Assembly: GCF_029835735.1 (NCBI RefSeq)
Contig: NZ_JAOEAL010000001.1
Coordinates: 3,224,001-3,288,000, forward strand
Direction of reading: 5' to 3'
DNA from: Shewanella sp. GD04112
Lineage (GTDB): Bacteria; Pseudomonadota; Gammaproteobacteria; Enterobacterales; Shewanellaceae
Length of the DNA stretch: 64,000 bases
Shown here: piece after piece, positions 26,136 to 35,437 of the stretch
How positions within the stretch are numbered: position 1 is the stretch's first letter
How the letters are laid out: each line of letters begins with the position of its first letter
The notes under the pieces: model-generated
Database searches by the model: none
What the model was told of the DNA's origin: nothing
Seen by the model: only the letters and a program-made list of their open reading frames with translations
Position numbers and translations under genes: made by a program

Positions 26136-27728
26136 TTAGCCTTCGATGCCTTTGCTCACGAGGAACTCATCGTAGGTGCCCTTGAAGTCATTCACGCCGT
26201 TCGGAGTGATTTCAAGGATACGGTTGGCCAGTGACGATACGAATGCGCGGTCGTGGCTCACGAACAGCAAGGTGCCTTCGTATTTTTCCAGCGCGTTGTT
26301 TAATGATTCGATCGATTCCATATCCATGTGGTTGGTTGGTTCGTCGAGCATCAGGATATTTGGTTTTTGCATGATGAGCTTACCAAATAACATACGACCC
26401 TTTTCACCACCCGACAGCACTTTAACTGACTTTTTGATGTCGTCGGCGCTAAACAGCATACGGCCTAAAATACCACGAACCGCTTGGTCGTCGTCCTCTG
26501 GTTTACGCCATTGGCTCATCCATTCGAACAGGGTCATATCGTTTTCGAAATCTGATTCATGGTCCTGCGCGTAGTAACCGATGTTGCTGTTTTCAGACCA
26601 TTGGATCAGACCTTCATCCTGAGGAATATCATGGATTAAGGTACGCAGTAGTGTGGTTTTACCCACACCGTTCTCACCGAGGATGGCGATACGCTCACCC
26701 ACTTCGACGATAAGGTTTAAGTCTTTAAACAGCGGCGTGTCGTAACCTTTGGCTAAGTTTTCAACCACTAATGCATTACGGAACAGTTTCTTTTCCTGAT
26801 CGAAACGAATGAATGGGTTAACGCGGCTAGAGGCTTTAACTTCTTCCAGCTTGATCTTATCGATTTGACGCGCGCGTGAAGTCGCTTGTTTTGCCTTAGA
26901 AGCGTTGGCAGAGAAGCGCGCCACGAAGGTTTGCAATTCAGAGATTTGCGCTTTCTTCTTAGCGTTGTCGGCCAGCAGACGCTCACGGGCCTGAGAGGCC
27001 GCTTGCATGTATTCGTCGTAGTTACCTGGGTAAACGCGCAGTTCACCGTAGTCTAAGTCTGCCATATGGGTACAAACTGAGTTTAAGAAGTAACGGTCGT
27101 GCGAAATGATGATCATGGTGCTGTCGCGTTGGTTCAGTACGTCCTGTAACCAGCGGATAGTGTCGATGTCCAAGTTGTTGGTGGGTTCGTCGAGCAGCAG
27201 TACGTCTGGATCTGAGAACAGCGCCTGCGCCAATAACACCCGCAGTTTTAAACCTGGAGCGATTTCAGACATCAGACCGAAATGGCTTTCGATACCAATA
27301 CCGACACCGAGCAAGAGCTCACCCGCGCGAGATTCGGCGGTATAACCGTCCATTTCGGCAAATTCCATCTCAAGGTTTGCCACGGCAATGCCGTCTTCTT
27401 CGCTCATTTCTGGCAGAGAATAAATACGGTCACGCTCTTGCTTCACCTTCCACAGTTCACGGTGGCCCATGATCACTGTGTCGATGAGGGTGAATTCCTC
27501 ATAACCGAATTGGTTCTGGCTTAACTTACCCAGACGCTCGTTGACGTCTAAAGATACGTTACCGCTGCTCGGCTCTAGATCACCGCAAAGGATCTTCATG
27601 AAGGTTGATTTACCGCAGCCGTTCGCACCGATAAGACCGTAACGGTTACCGCCGCCGAATTTAACTGAGATGTTTTCAAACAGTGGCTTAGAGCCAAACT
27701 GCATGGTGATATTCGCTGTAGTGATCAA
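26136..27728 (-). CDS. ybiT: ABC-F family ATPase, YbiT type, with probable TTG start
   Basis: 530 residues if begun at the TTG at 27728. This start aligns with the E. coli YbiT N-terminus as I remember it (ending NVTMQFGSKPLFENISVKF) and has GGAAG 6 nt upstream; an ATG further upstream would add 26 unlike residues. Two ATPase domains: Walker A GANGCGKS (34-41) and GENGVGKT, signatures LKLRVLLAQ and LSGGEKGR, Walker B LLLDEPTNNLDID and LMLDEPTNHMDME. The linker between them (about 230-310) is the charged helical P-site tRNA-interaction motif. ABC-F proteins act on the ribosome E site as translation factors. Single gene. Confidence 0.93.
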   Translation of the reverse strand: MITTANITMQFGSKPLFENISVKFGGGNRYGLIGANGCGKSTFMKILCGDLEPSSGNVSLDVNERLGKLSQNQFGYEEFTLIDTVIMGHRELWKVKQERDRIYSLPEMSEEDGIAVANLEMEFAEMDGYTAESRAGELLLGVGIGIESHFGLMSEIAPGLKLRVLLAQALFSDPDVLLLDEPTNNLDIDTIRWLQDVLNQRDSTMIIISHDRYFLNSVCTHMADLDYGELRVYPGNYDEYMQAASQARERLLADNAKKKAQISELQTFVARFSANASKAKQATSRARQIDKIKLEEVKASSRVNPFIRFDQEKKLFRNALVVENLAKGYDTPLFKDLNLIVEVGERIAILGENGVGKTTLLRTLIHDIPQDEGLIQWSENSNIGYYAQDHESDFENDMTLFEWMSQWRKPEDDDQAVRGILGRMLFSADDIKKSVKVLSGGEKGRMLFGKLIMQKPNILMLDEPTNHMDMESIESLNNALEKYEGTLLFVSHDRAFVSSLANRILEITPNGVNDFKGTYDEFLVSKGIEG

Positions 27729-28211
27729 AATGAACTTCCAAATCGAGTTTAGGTTGGCCGGACGTCTGGCAAGGCAACTAAGTATAAACCTATTTGCAAA
27801 AGCCAAGTTGTCTAACCTGAGGGGGTAAAAATAAACGTGGCACTATAGCAGTTTGGGCTAAATTATCAACTAAAAAGGCCCACTTAGCCGCGAATCGTCA
27901 AGCAAAATAACGGGCTAGAAGGCTTATTTAAGTGCTGATATGAATCTAAGCTAACGGCTTATTTCAGCAACATTTTTACCGAATGATTCAAGCTAATAGA
28001 ATTGGATGACAGCAGGATGAATCCACTCAAGTGATTAGCGAGTCGAATGTAACGTTTGGGCTGAGGTATGTGCTTGAGTTTGGGCGGGGACAGAGGCTGA
28101 GATTTATGTTCAAACAATACAGCCCGCAAAATGCGGGCTGTATCGGGAGTGCTTACTTACTGCCTCACGATTTAACGAGGCAAAGTGTTATCACTCATGC
28201 GAGCGCAAGCG
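27729..28211. other. Intergenic region between ybiT and copA
   Basis: 483 bases, AT-rich near ybiT and with no protein-like frame. A strong hairpin at 28117-28143 is the main structure. Confidence 0.4.
28117..28143 (-). terminator. Hairpin downstream of copA
   Basis: ATACAGCCCGCA-AAA-TGCGGGCTGTAT, a perfect 12-bp stem with a 3-nt loop, 69 bases past the copA stop. The minus-strand side is followed by TGTTTG, a weak T tract, so a terminator is likely but not classic. Confidence 0.6.
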
Positions 28212-30488
28212 TTATAACTTTTGCTGTCTTAACCGATTCGCATTGGTGACCACAGTTAGGGAAGACAGCGCCATCGCCGCCCCGGCAATCACAGGGCTTA
28301 ACAGCATACCCGTGAGCGGATATAAGACACCCGCCGCCACAGGAATACCTAAACTGTTGTAGATAAAGGCCCCAAACAAGTTCTGCTTAATATTGCGAAT
28401 GGTCGCGCGGGAAAGTGCCAATAAGTTAGCAATCACTATCAGCTGATGGGACAGCAGAGTCATATCCGCGCTTTCGATCGCCACCTCAGTGCCCGATCCC
28501 ATGGCGATCCCCACATCGGCGCTCATCAGGGCGGGTGCATCGTTGATACCGTCCCCCACCATGGCAACCACATGGCCTTGCTGTTGTAAGGCTTTAATAT
28601 GCTGCTGCTTTTGCTCGGGCAATACGCCCGCAATCACTTCCTCTATGCCCACTTGAGCTGCCACCGCCTGCGCCGTTTGCGGATTATCTCCGGTCAGCAG
28701 CACTACGCGAATCCCCTGTAAACGTATCGCGCTAATCGCTGCTTTAGCGTCTGCCTTGATCGGATCGGCAATGGCGATAGTGGCCACTAACTTGCCCGCC
28801 TTGGCGACATAAATCGCTGTCTTGCCCTGTTTGGTAAATTGCGCGGCGGCTTCTACCGCAAAGCCTGAGTGGCTGCCTGTCACGCCCTCCGCTGACTGCA
28901 CATCAAATGCTGCCATTAGGGCTTGATTACCCACTAAAAAGTCAGCGCCATCGACTCGTCCTTCAATGCCCTTACCTTGATGATTAGTAAAAATCTCGGT
29001 CACGGGCAATGGAATCGAGGCTTGCTTAACATAACTAACCATTGCGCTGGCCAGCGGATGCTCCGAATGCTGCTCAAGACTGGCGATAGCGCCAAGTAGT
29101 TCGCGCTTGTCTTCATCACTAAGCGCTTGGTCTTTGGAAGCTTGGCCATTACCCTCAATCCAATGGATATCAGTCACTTGGGGTTTGCCCTGAGTCACAG
29201 TGCCGGTTTTATCCAGCACCACACAATCGACCTTGCTGGCGCTTTGCAGTGCTTCCCCATTTTTAACCAATACGCCCATTTGAGCGGCGCGGCCAACGGA
29301 CACCATGATAGACATAGGTGTGGCTAACCCTAAGGCGCAGGGACAGGCAATGATCAGCACGCTGGTGAGCACCACAAGTGCATGGCTGAGCGCGGGTTCT
29401 GGCCCAACAAGATACCAAATTGCCGCCGCGAATAAGGCGATGACGACAACTGTTGGCACAAACACCGCCGAAATTTTATCGGCCAGACGGCCAATCGGCA
29501 TCTTAGAGGTTTGCGCCTCCTGCACCAGTGCGATGATTTTGGCAAGGCGCGTATCCTGCTGCCCTGCGGTCACCCGATAGACTAAACTGCCGTTACCATT
29601 GACAGTCCCCGCACTGAGATTATCCCCAACATGCTTAGGCACAGGAATAGGCTCCCCCGTCAGCATGGCCTCGTCGAGTAATGACTGGCCGGACTCCACT
29701 ACGCCATCGAGTGCGACCCTGTCGCCGGGGCGAAGTCTGAGTTTATCCCCCAGTTTTAGCTGGTCGATTTCCACCTCTTCATCGCCATTGTCGCCAATAC
29801 GAATCGCGGTAGAAGATTGCAGGCCGAGCAAGCGCTGCACCGCTTCGCTGGTCTTGCCCCGAGCTTTGAGTTCTAGGGCGTGGCCTAAGTTAATTAAGCC
29901 TAAGATCATCACGCTCGCCTCAAAGTACACGTGGCGTGTGTCCATTGGAAACGCACTCGGGATAAGCACCACCAGCATGGAATAGAGCCATGCCGTACTC
30001 GTACCTAACACGATTAAGGTATCCATATTGGTGGTTTTGGCTTTAAGCGCGCGCCACATTCCCTGATAGAAATGGCGCCCGGTACCGACTAAAAGTGCTA
30101 GGGTAACTAAGCCCATAATGCCCCAGCCAAGCTGCATGCTAGGGCTATTAATCATCATTTCGCCGCCCAGTAATCCCCATAACATCATAGGGATACCAAC
30201 AGCGAGCGCGGCGATGGCCTGACGCATCCGCAGGCGATACTCCGCCGCATCTTCGACCCGTTTTTCCTCAGCGGCCGCCTTTGCGTCCACAATCAACTGG
30301 GCGGGATAACCCGCCTTATCCATGACTGCCAGCGCCGCATCGCTGCTCATCTTGCCATCCACAGTCACTTGTTTATCGGCGAGATTGATACGGGCACTCA
30401 CATTCGGCTCGGCCGCAAAGGCCTTTTCAATTTTGGCCACACACCCTGCACAATTCATGGTGGCGACATAGAGTTTTATCTGCGACAT
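28212..30488 (-). CDS. copA: Copper-exporting P1B-type ATPase CopA
   Basis: 758 residues with a single N-terminal heavy-metal-associated domain (MNCAGC, 11-16). P-type landmarks: TGEP (278-281), membrane metal site CPC (382-384), phosphorylated Asp426 in DKTGT, an HP motif in the N-domain and GDGINDAP near the C-terminus. The CPC site plus N- and S-containing motifs in the last helices (NSLGIPVAAGVLYP, MALSSLTVV) are of the Cu(I) type. It pumps Cu(I) from cytosol to periplasm. It is divergent from cueR across a 137-bp gap holding a MerR-type promoter. Confidence 0.95.
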   Translation of the reverse strand: MSQIKLYVATMNCAGCVAKIEKAFAAEPNVSARINLADKQVTVDGKMSSDAALAVMDKAGYPAQLIVDAKAAAEEKRVEDAAEYRLRMRQAIAALAVGIPMMLWGLLGGEMMINSPSMQLGWGIMGLVTLALLVGTGRHFYQGMWRALKAKTTNMDTLIVLGTSTAWLYSMLVVLIPSAFPMDTRHVYFEASVMILGLINLGHALELKARGKTSEAVQRLLGLQSSTAIRIGDNGDEEVEIDQLKLGDKLRLRPGDRVALDGVVESGQSLLDEAMLTGEPIPVPKHVGDNLSAGTVNGNGSLVYRVTAGQQDTRLAKIIALVQEAQTSKMPIGRLADKISAVFVPTVVVIALFAAAIWYLVGPEPALSHALVVLTSVLIIACPCALGLATPMSIMVSVGRAAQMGVLVKNGEALQSASKVDCVVLDKTGTVTQGKPQVTDIHWIEGNGQASKDQALSDEDKRELLGAIASLEQHSEHPLASAMVSYVKQASIPLPVTEIFTNHQGKGIEGRVDGADFLVGNQALMAAFDVQSAEGVTGSHSGFAVEAAAQFTKQGKTAIYVAKAGKLVATIAIADPIKADAKAAISAIRLQGIRVVLLTGDNPQTAQAVAAQVGIEEVIAGVLPEQKQQHIKALQQQGHVVAMVGDGINDAPALMSADVGIAMGSGTEVAIESADMTLLSHQLIVIANLLALSRATIRNIKQNLFGAFIYNSLGIPVAAGVLYPLTGMLLSPVIAGAAMALSSLTVVTNANRLRQQKL

Positions 30489-30525
30489 GGAAGATCCCTC
30501 ACTTGAACTTAACTGCTATAGGGTT

Positions 30526-30556
30526 AAGATAAAGTCTCCCATCACGGGAGAGTCAA
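30526..30556 (-). promoter_or_regulatory. CueR-controlled copA promoter
   Basis: On the minus strand: -35 TTGACT (30551-30556), a 19-bp spacer, and -10 TATCTT (30526-30531). The spacer holds the palindrome CTCCC-GTGAT-GGGAG. The overlong 19-bp spacing with a centred dyad is the hallmark of MerR-family activation by DNA distortion. Confidence 0.9.
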
Positions 30557-30625
30557 GGGTGTTTTTGTGGCAAGTATCACACTTGTCTGCATGAGTTTTT
30601 AGAACAGATAAGAACTGAGGTCAGT

Positions 30626-31015
30626 ATGAAAATTGGTGAAGTCGCGAAGCACACAGGGTTAAGCGTTAAAAGCATACGCTATTACCACGATATCGGCCTT
30701 GTCTGCGGCGAGCGTAACGAGGCGGGATACAGGGTCTATCGCCATCGGGATATCGAATCGCTGAAATTTGTCCACCAGTGCCGCGACTTAGGTTTTAGTC
30801 TCGAGGATTGCAAACTCCTGCTTGGCCTTCGCAATAACGACAGCCGCAATGCCGAAGAGGTGAAGCAACTCACCCGCAACCATTTGGCCTATGTTGAGGA
30901 GCAAATTGGTAAATTGCAGAATCTTCGAAGCCAGTTACAGCAAATGGTCAGCGAGTGCCAAGGTGGCGACCAGCCCCACTGCGCGATTATTGATAGCCTT
31001 AACCACCAGCACTAA
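30626..31015 (+). CDS. cueR: MerR-family copper-responsive regulator CueR
   Basis: 129 residues. The N-terminal HTH MKIGEVAKHTGLSVKSIRYYHDIGL is the MerR signature, followed by a dimerisation helix. The metal loop has two cysteines seven residues apart, Cys111 and Cys119 (ECQGGDQPHCA), equivalent to the Cu(I)-binding pair of E. coli CueR. It should activate copA through the 19-bp-spacer promoter in the shared intergenic region. GAGGT lies upstream of the start. A strong terminator follows. Confidence 0.93.
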   Translation: MKIGEVAKHTGLSVKSIRYYHDIGLVCGERNEAGYRVYRHRDIESLKFVHQCRDLGFSLEDCKLLLGLRNNDSRNAEEVKQLTRNHLAYVEEQIGKLQNLRSQLQQMVSECQGGDQPHCAIIDSLNHQH

Positions 31016-31044
31016 ATGCTTAATCATCTGCATCAACCCAGCCA

Positions 31045-31077
31045 TAAAAAAGCCTGCTTGGATGCAGGCTTTTTTAT
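31045..31077. terminator. Bidirectional terminator between cueR and the S9 gene
   Basis: AAGCCTGC-TTGGAT-GCAGGCTT stem flanked by A and T6 runs. Confidence 0.9.
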
Positions 31078-31115
31078 AGGGTTATCGCGAGCTAAGAGGC
31101 GTTATCACCAAGGCT

Positions 31116-33170
31116 TTAATGCTTCAGCCCCATCACATTATCGAGGGCGAATGTGGGTAATTTACCCGCTGGGGTAAAGTGAAACACTTGGCCATAAAAG
31201 GCTAACTCGGTTTCTAAGCCGGCGGCTTTATGCTCAGGCGTTCGCCCCTCGTCGGAATCATCACCATAGTCGATATAGGCCGTAGGCACGCCTTTGGCCT
31301 TCAGCGCCTCATAAATTTGCCGCGACTGCGCCGTTGGCACTATCTTGTTTCTCAAGCCTTGGAAAATCAGCAGGGGTTCATTCAAGCCATCTAAGTGATT
31401 GAGTGGCGATAACTCGCGATAGCGTTGCTTCATCTCGGGATAGGGACCGATAAGCTGATCTAAATAGCCCGATTCAAACTTATGTGTGCCCTTAGCGAGC
31501 TGCTCAAAATCGCTGATCCCCTCATAGCTCACGCCCGCTTGAAACACATCATAAAACGCCAAGGAGGACATGACGGTTAAACCGCCAGCGCTGATCCCGC
31601 GAATCGCCAGTTTATTGGCATCGACCCAGCCCTTAGCCACTAAATACTTAGCTGCATTGACGGCATCTTCCACATCGCTTTCCCCCCATTTGCCATACAG
31701 GCTCTGGCGATAGGCGCGGCCAAAGCCACTGCTGCCACGGAAGTTTAAATCCAACACGGCAAAGCCACGGCTGGTCCAGAATTGGATCTCACTGCGATAG
31801 GCAAGTGAAGCGCGCGCCGTCGGCCCGCCATGTAACATCACGATAAGCGGCGGCCTGGTGTCGTGGGGCGCGATGTAATTGGGATTCACCGGACCATAAA
31901 AATAACCATAGGCCTGCTGATTTTTACCCGTCGCGAAGGCGATATTTTTCGCCCGCGATACGTAATTCGGGTCAAGATTCGGCAGCGCAGGCGCATAGAC
32001 TAACTCAGTACCACGGCCGACAACTCGATAAATACCCTTCTCTGGCGTCGCCTTAGCGCCGACAAAATAAACCCCATCTTCGCCCTTCACCACCTGAGTA
32101 ATCTCAGCAAAATCAACGGCAAGGGATTCGGTCAATCCCGTATCTAAGTGCATACGCAGCAATGCCGCTCGATTGCCTTCGACATAGCTGGCTATCAAGG
32201 TCGAGGCATTTTCGAAGGCGTAGTTATGATTGCCTAAACGCCAATCGGGTACGGCAAACTCGGCATTTTTACTCAGCACAGGCACTAAAGTTTTTTGTGG
32301 CGTCACGCGGTAGATGTTCCACCAGTTACTGAGATCGGACACCACATATAAGTTACCGTCGGGGCCGAATAAGGGCTGAGTCACCGAAGAATCCTTGGGC
32401 GTATTCACTTTACGAATATTTTTTAACTGACCCTTACGGTCAAGATCCCCAAGCCAAAGCACGCTGTTATCCCAAGGCATATAGGGATGTTCCCAAGTGA
32501 TCCACGCCAATTGCGTGTTATCGGGGGAAATCGTGGGGGAAGAAATAAAGTCATGGCCAGTGACAAAGGTATCGCCTTCACCGGCAAAGTTAAGATTGAT
32601 GGTCACTAGGCTGGCTTTAGGTTCGCCGCCCTGACGGTGGTCTTCACGCACACAAATAATCCGCGAGCCCTTGGGATACGCCACGCAATCGGCATGGCGG
32701 GTGCCATTGGGGGTTAACGGTAATGGCGGTTGATTCGGGGCGAAACGGTAAAACAGCTGATCCTGCAATTTGGTGGCAAACAAGCTCTGGCCTATTCCTA
32801 AGAATGCTGCGCCGCCATACTCATGCACGGTAGATCTGACATTAAAATCAGGGGGAACCACTTCGGTCACTTTGCCAAGGTCATCGAGGCGTTTAATGCC
32901 AACTTTGCCCTGAGCGCTGCCACTGGATTCGGCAAAATAAATCGCGTCACCCACGCTTTGCAACTCGGCAATATCATCGGCCTGCTCAAACACCGAAGCC
33001 GCAGACAAGGGCGATTGCCAGCTGCCATAGGGTGCAACTTTAATATCGCCATTTTCCTTGGCACTTGAATCGTGTGTATCCGTACGCTCACACCCGCCCA
33101 GCAGCAAAACTGCACTCAGCAGATATGGTAAATAGCGTCCTAACCCCATTGTATTCCCCAAGTTTGCCAA
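31116..33170 (-). CDS. S9 prolyl-oligopeptidase-family lipoprotein with altered catalytic residues
   Basis: 684 residues. Signal with lipobox LLGGC (Cys27), so membrane-anchored. A beta-propeller-like region (about 80-400, with repeats such as ISPDNTQLAWITWE) precedes the alpha/beta-hydrolase domain (LIVMLHGGPTARASLAYRSEIQFWTSRGFAVLDLNFRGSSGFG). The nucleophile motif GISAGG has Ser527. The usual Asp in G-x-x-D-x-x-V is replaced by Asn608 (GLRNKIVP). The usual His in DEGHGF-x-x-PE is replaced by Asp640 (YGDDSDEGRTPE), an alignment of equal length. It may be a catalytically weak or non-proteolytic member, unless other residues take over. Confidence 0.85.
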   Translation of the reverse strand: MANLGNTMGLGRYLPYLLSAVLLLGGCERTDTHDSSAKENGDIKVAPYGSWQSPLSAASVFEQADDIAELQSVGDAIYFAESSGSAQGKVGIKRLDDLGKVTEVVPPDFNVRSTVHEYGGAAFLGIGQSLFATKLQDQLFYRFAPNQPPLPLTPNGTRHADCVAYPKGSRIICVREDHRQGGEPKASLVTINLNFAGEGDTFVTGHDFISSPTISPDNTQLAWITWEHPYMPWDNSVLWLGDLDRKGQLKNIRKVNTPKDSSVTQPLFGPDGNLYVVSDLSNWWNIYRVTPQKTLVPVLSKNAEFAVPDWRLGNHNYAFENASTLIASYVEGNRAALLRMHLDTGLTESLAVDFAEITQVVKGEDGVYFVGAKATPEKGIYRVVGRGTELVYAPALPNLDPNYVSRAKNIAFATGKNQQAYGYFYGPVNPNYIAPHDTRPPLIVMLHGGPTARASLAYRSEIQFWTSRGFAVLDLNFRGSSGFGRAYRQSLYGKWGESDVEDAVNAAKYLVAKGWVDANKLAIRGISAGGLTVMSSLAFYDVFQAGVSYEGISDFEQLAKGTHKFESGYLDQLIGPYPEMKQRYRELSPLNHLDGLNEPLLIFQGLRNKIVPTAQSRQIYEALKAKGVPTAYIDYGDDSDEGRTPEHKAAGLETELAFYGQVFHFTPAGKLPTFALDNVMGLKH

Positions 33171-33206
33171 CTGAACAAACCGAAATATGCTACTGCCCTT
33201 TTGGGC

Positions 33207-33449
33207 TTATTTTTTAACTTTTCTGATAAACCACTTGATGACATTGGCCTGCTGCACTTGCGTGAGACCAAAATAAATACAAATCCAAGGTGACAGCAGA
33301 AAAAACCACGGGATCACCGCGACCGAACGACCTGTGAAAAGAAGAAAGAAGAAGCCGCCGTAGATCACTATCACACCCAAGACACCGACTATCAGCATCA
33401 TGCGCTTAGTGATTTTTTCAAGCCAAAGGGCCTTATCCTGCCATGACAT
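33207..33449 (-). CDS. Small inner-membrane protein of unknown function
   Basis: 80 residues with two hydrophobic segments (about 18-39 and 44-64) and basic ends (Lys/Arg-rich), suggesting both termini in the cytosol. No motif recognised. It is on the same strand as, and upstream of, the S9 lipoprotein gene (36 bp gap), so the two may be cotranscribed. Confidence 0.6.
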   Translation of the reverse strand: MSWQDKALWLEKITKRMMLIVGVLGVIVIYGGFFFLLFTGRSVAVIPWFFLLSPWICIYFGLTQVQQANVIKWFIRKVKK

Positions 33450-33605
33450 TCAGATAATCAACTCCATCACTATAATGTCAACCCTATTTGTAAAGTTATG
33501 TAAAAAAAGTGGAGTGCGATTGTTGAAGGATAGCCAGTAAATGTCAACTCCGATCCACCTTTGCACGGCGCTAAAATCGTCTGCCACACACAAATCTTTA
33601 CCCAA

Positions 33606-33633
33606 TAAAAAACCGAGCAAATGCTCGGTTTTG
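33606..33633 (-). terminator. Terminator of the branched-chain amino acid degradation operon
   Basis: AAACCGAGCA-AA-TGCTCGGTTT stem; on the minus strand it is followed by T6. It lies 24 bases after the last gene of the operon. Confidence 0.9.
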
Positions 33634-33656
33634 TTTAATATCAATAAGATACCATA

Positions 33657-34415
33657 TTACAGACGGATACCGCCATCCACTTCAAAGACACGACCATTTA
33701 CATAATCGTTTTCAATGATAAAGCGTACGGTAGAAGCTATCTCCTCCGCTTGGCCTAAACGGCCAACGGGCACAAGCTTCTCTAATCGCTCAAGCGCTTC
33801 TGGCTTCATCGCCGCGGTCATTTCAGTGGCAATCACCCCTGGTGCTACCGCTGCGCTACGGATATTGTAACGGGCTAACTCTTTTGCCCAACCCACAGAC
33901 ATGGCCGCCACACCCGCTTTAGAGGCTGCGTAGTTAGATTGACCTACGTTACCCGCTTTGGCGAGGCTAGAAATGTTGACAATCACACCAGCTTGACCCG
34001 ATTCGATCATCGCCGCAGCCGCCTCACGGCCACAGAGGAAGGTGCCAGTAAGGTTAACATTGATCACCGATTGGAATTGGTCGAATGACATACGGTCAGT
34101 CACTTTGCCGTCTTTAGCTTTAACTAACATGCCATCGCGCAGGATGCCGGCGTTATTCACTAATACGTTGATTTTGCCGAAATCTTCCAATATGTAAGCA
34201 AAACCTGCGACCACGTCTTCTTCGTCAGTAATATCTAACGCATAACCTTGGACTTCGGTGGCTGAGCCTAAATCGGCGCAGGCGCGCTCGAGTTTTTCTT
34301 GATCAACATCGATCAGCGCCAACTTAGCGCCCGCCTGCGCAAAATTGTGCGCCATTGCTAAGCCTAAACCACCCGCGCCGCCAGTGATGACGACAACCTT
34401 ATCTTTTAAATCCAT
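33657..34415 (-). CDS. Short-chain dehydrogenase, probable 3-hydroxyacyl-CoA dehydrogenase of the operon
   Basis: 252 residues, classical SDR. Cofactor loop TGGAGGLG (11-18), NNAG (87-90), and catalytic Ser149/150, Tyr162 and Lys166 (SNYAASKAG). Asp37 after the second strand (LIDVDQ) favours NAD over NADP. It is the last of seven genes for valine/isoleucine breakdown, so oxidation of a 2-methyl-3-hydroxyacyl-CoA (isoleucine branch) is likely; annotation as FabG would be a generic hit. Starts 19 bp after mmsB. Confidence 0.85.
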   Translation of the reverse strand: MDLKDKVVVITGGAGGLGLAMAHNFAQAGAKLALIDVDQEKLERACADLGSATEVQGYALDITDEEDVVAGFAYILEDFGKINVLVNNAGILRDGMLVKAKDGKVTDRMSFDQFQSVINVNLTGTFLCGREAAAAMIESGQAGVIVNISSLAKAGNVGQSNYAASKAGVAAMSVGWAKELARYNIRSAAVAPGVIATEMTAAMKPEALERLEKLVPVGRLGQAEEIASTVRFIIENDYVNGRVFEVDGGIRL

Positions 34416-34434
34416 CTGGTTATCCCTTGTTTAT

Positions 34435-35337
34435 CTATTTTTTAAGTGGTGCAAATTGTTCAAAAATACTGGAGAAGTCTCGGCGACCATTGCCTTGTCT
34501 TGCATGATTCACATACAAGCTGCGTGCGAGTGAGCCCATGGGTGTACTCGAATTGCTCAATAATGCAGCTTCTTGAGAGAGGCCGAGATCTTTAACCATC
34601 AAATCTACCATAAAGCCGCCCTGATAGCCCTTAGAAGAAGGCACATTCTCCATTACGCCTGGGCAAGGATTGTACTTCTCTAACGTCCAGTTACCGCCGC
34701 TGCTGACCTTCATAATGTCCGATAGCACTTTAGGGTCGAGACCATGGTCAACCCCCATTTGCAGCGCCTCGGAAGTACCCACCATCAACACAGATAGCAG
34801 CATGTTGTTGCAGATTTTAGCGACCTGACCGGCTCCTGCGCCGCCCGCATGGAAGATATTCTTGCCCATAGCGTTAAGCACTGGCTGCGCGCGTTCGAAG
34901 GCGATGTCCGAGCCACCACAGATAAAGGTCAAGGTGCCTGCCGCCGCGCCCGCCGTACCGCCCGATACTGGCGCATCGATAAATTCGATACCACTCTTAG
35001 CCGCTTCGGCCGCCACCAATTGGGCGCTTTGGGCATCAATGGTCGAGCAATCAATCAACAAAGTATCGCCAGCGACTACGTCGAGTAGGCCTTTCTCGCT
35101 GCCATTACCTAAATATAAATTTCTAACATGCTTACCCGCAGGCAGCATAGTGATCACCACATTGGCCCCCGCCGCTGCGCCGCATGCCGTGCTCGACACT
35201 AAAGCGCCTTGGTCGGCCAAGGCTTGCATGGCGGCTGGCACTAAGTCGAAAACACGTACCGTCATGCCCGCTTTTAATAAATTGGCCGCCATTGGGCCGC
35301 CCATATTACCTAAACCGATAAATGCTACTGTACTCAT
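34435..35337 (-). CDS. mmsB: 3-hydroxyisobutyrate dehydrogenase
   Basis: 300 residues, beta-hydroxyacid dehydrogenase family. N-terminal Rossmann motif GLGNMGGPMAANL (8-20), substrate loop DAPVSGGTAGAAAGTL (121-135) and catalytic Lys174 in GAGQVAKICNN. It oxidises 3-hydroxyisobutyrate to methylmalonate semialdehyde with NAD, feeding MmsA in the same operon. An SDR gene follows 19 bp downstream. Confidence 0.95.
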   Translation of the reverse strand: MSTVAFIGLGNMGGPMAANLLKAGMTVRVFDLVPAAMQALADQGALVSSTACGAAAGANVVITMLPAGKHVRNLYLGNGSEKGLLDVVAGDTLLIDCSTIDAQSAQLVAAEAAKSGIEFIDAPVSGGTAGAAAGTLTFICGGSDIAFERAQPVLNAMGKNIFHAGGAGAGQVAKICNNMLLSVLMVGTSEALQMGVDHGLDPKVLSDIMKVSSGGNWTLEKYNPCPGVMENVPSSKGYQGGFMVDLMVKDLGLSQEAALLSNSSTPMGSLARSLYVNHARQGNGRRDFSSIFEQFAPLKK

Positions 35338-35437
35338 GCCATCACTCCTGTGTTCTGGTGTTTTTATAATTCCAGATAGTTGTTATTCCAGACAAAAATG
35401 GCAGGCAAAGCACTCGCTCTGCCTGCCATCGATTGGC

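Noticed and set aside
28031..28249. 72-codon plus-strand frame
   Set aside because: Crosses the copA-side hairpin and has no SD; probably chance.
33450..33644. 64-codon minus-strand frame
   Set aside because: Overlaps the terminator of the degradation operon and has no protein-like composition.
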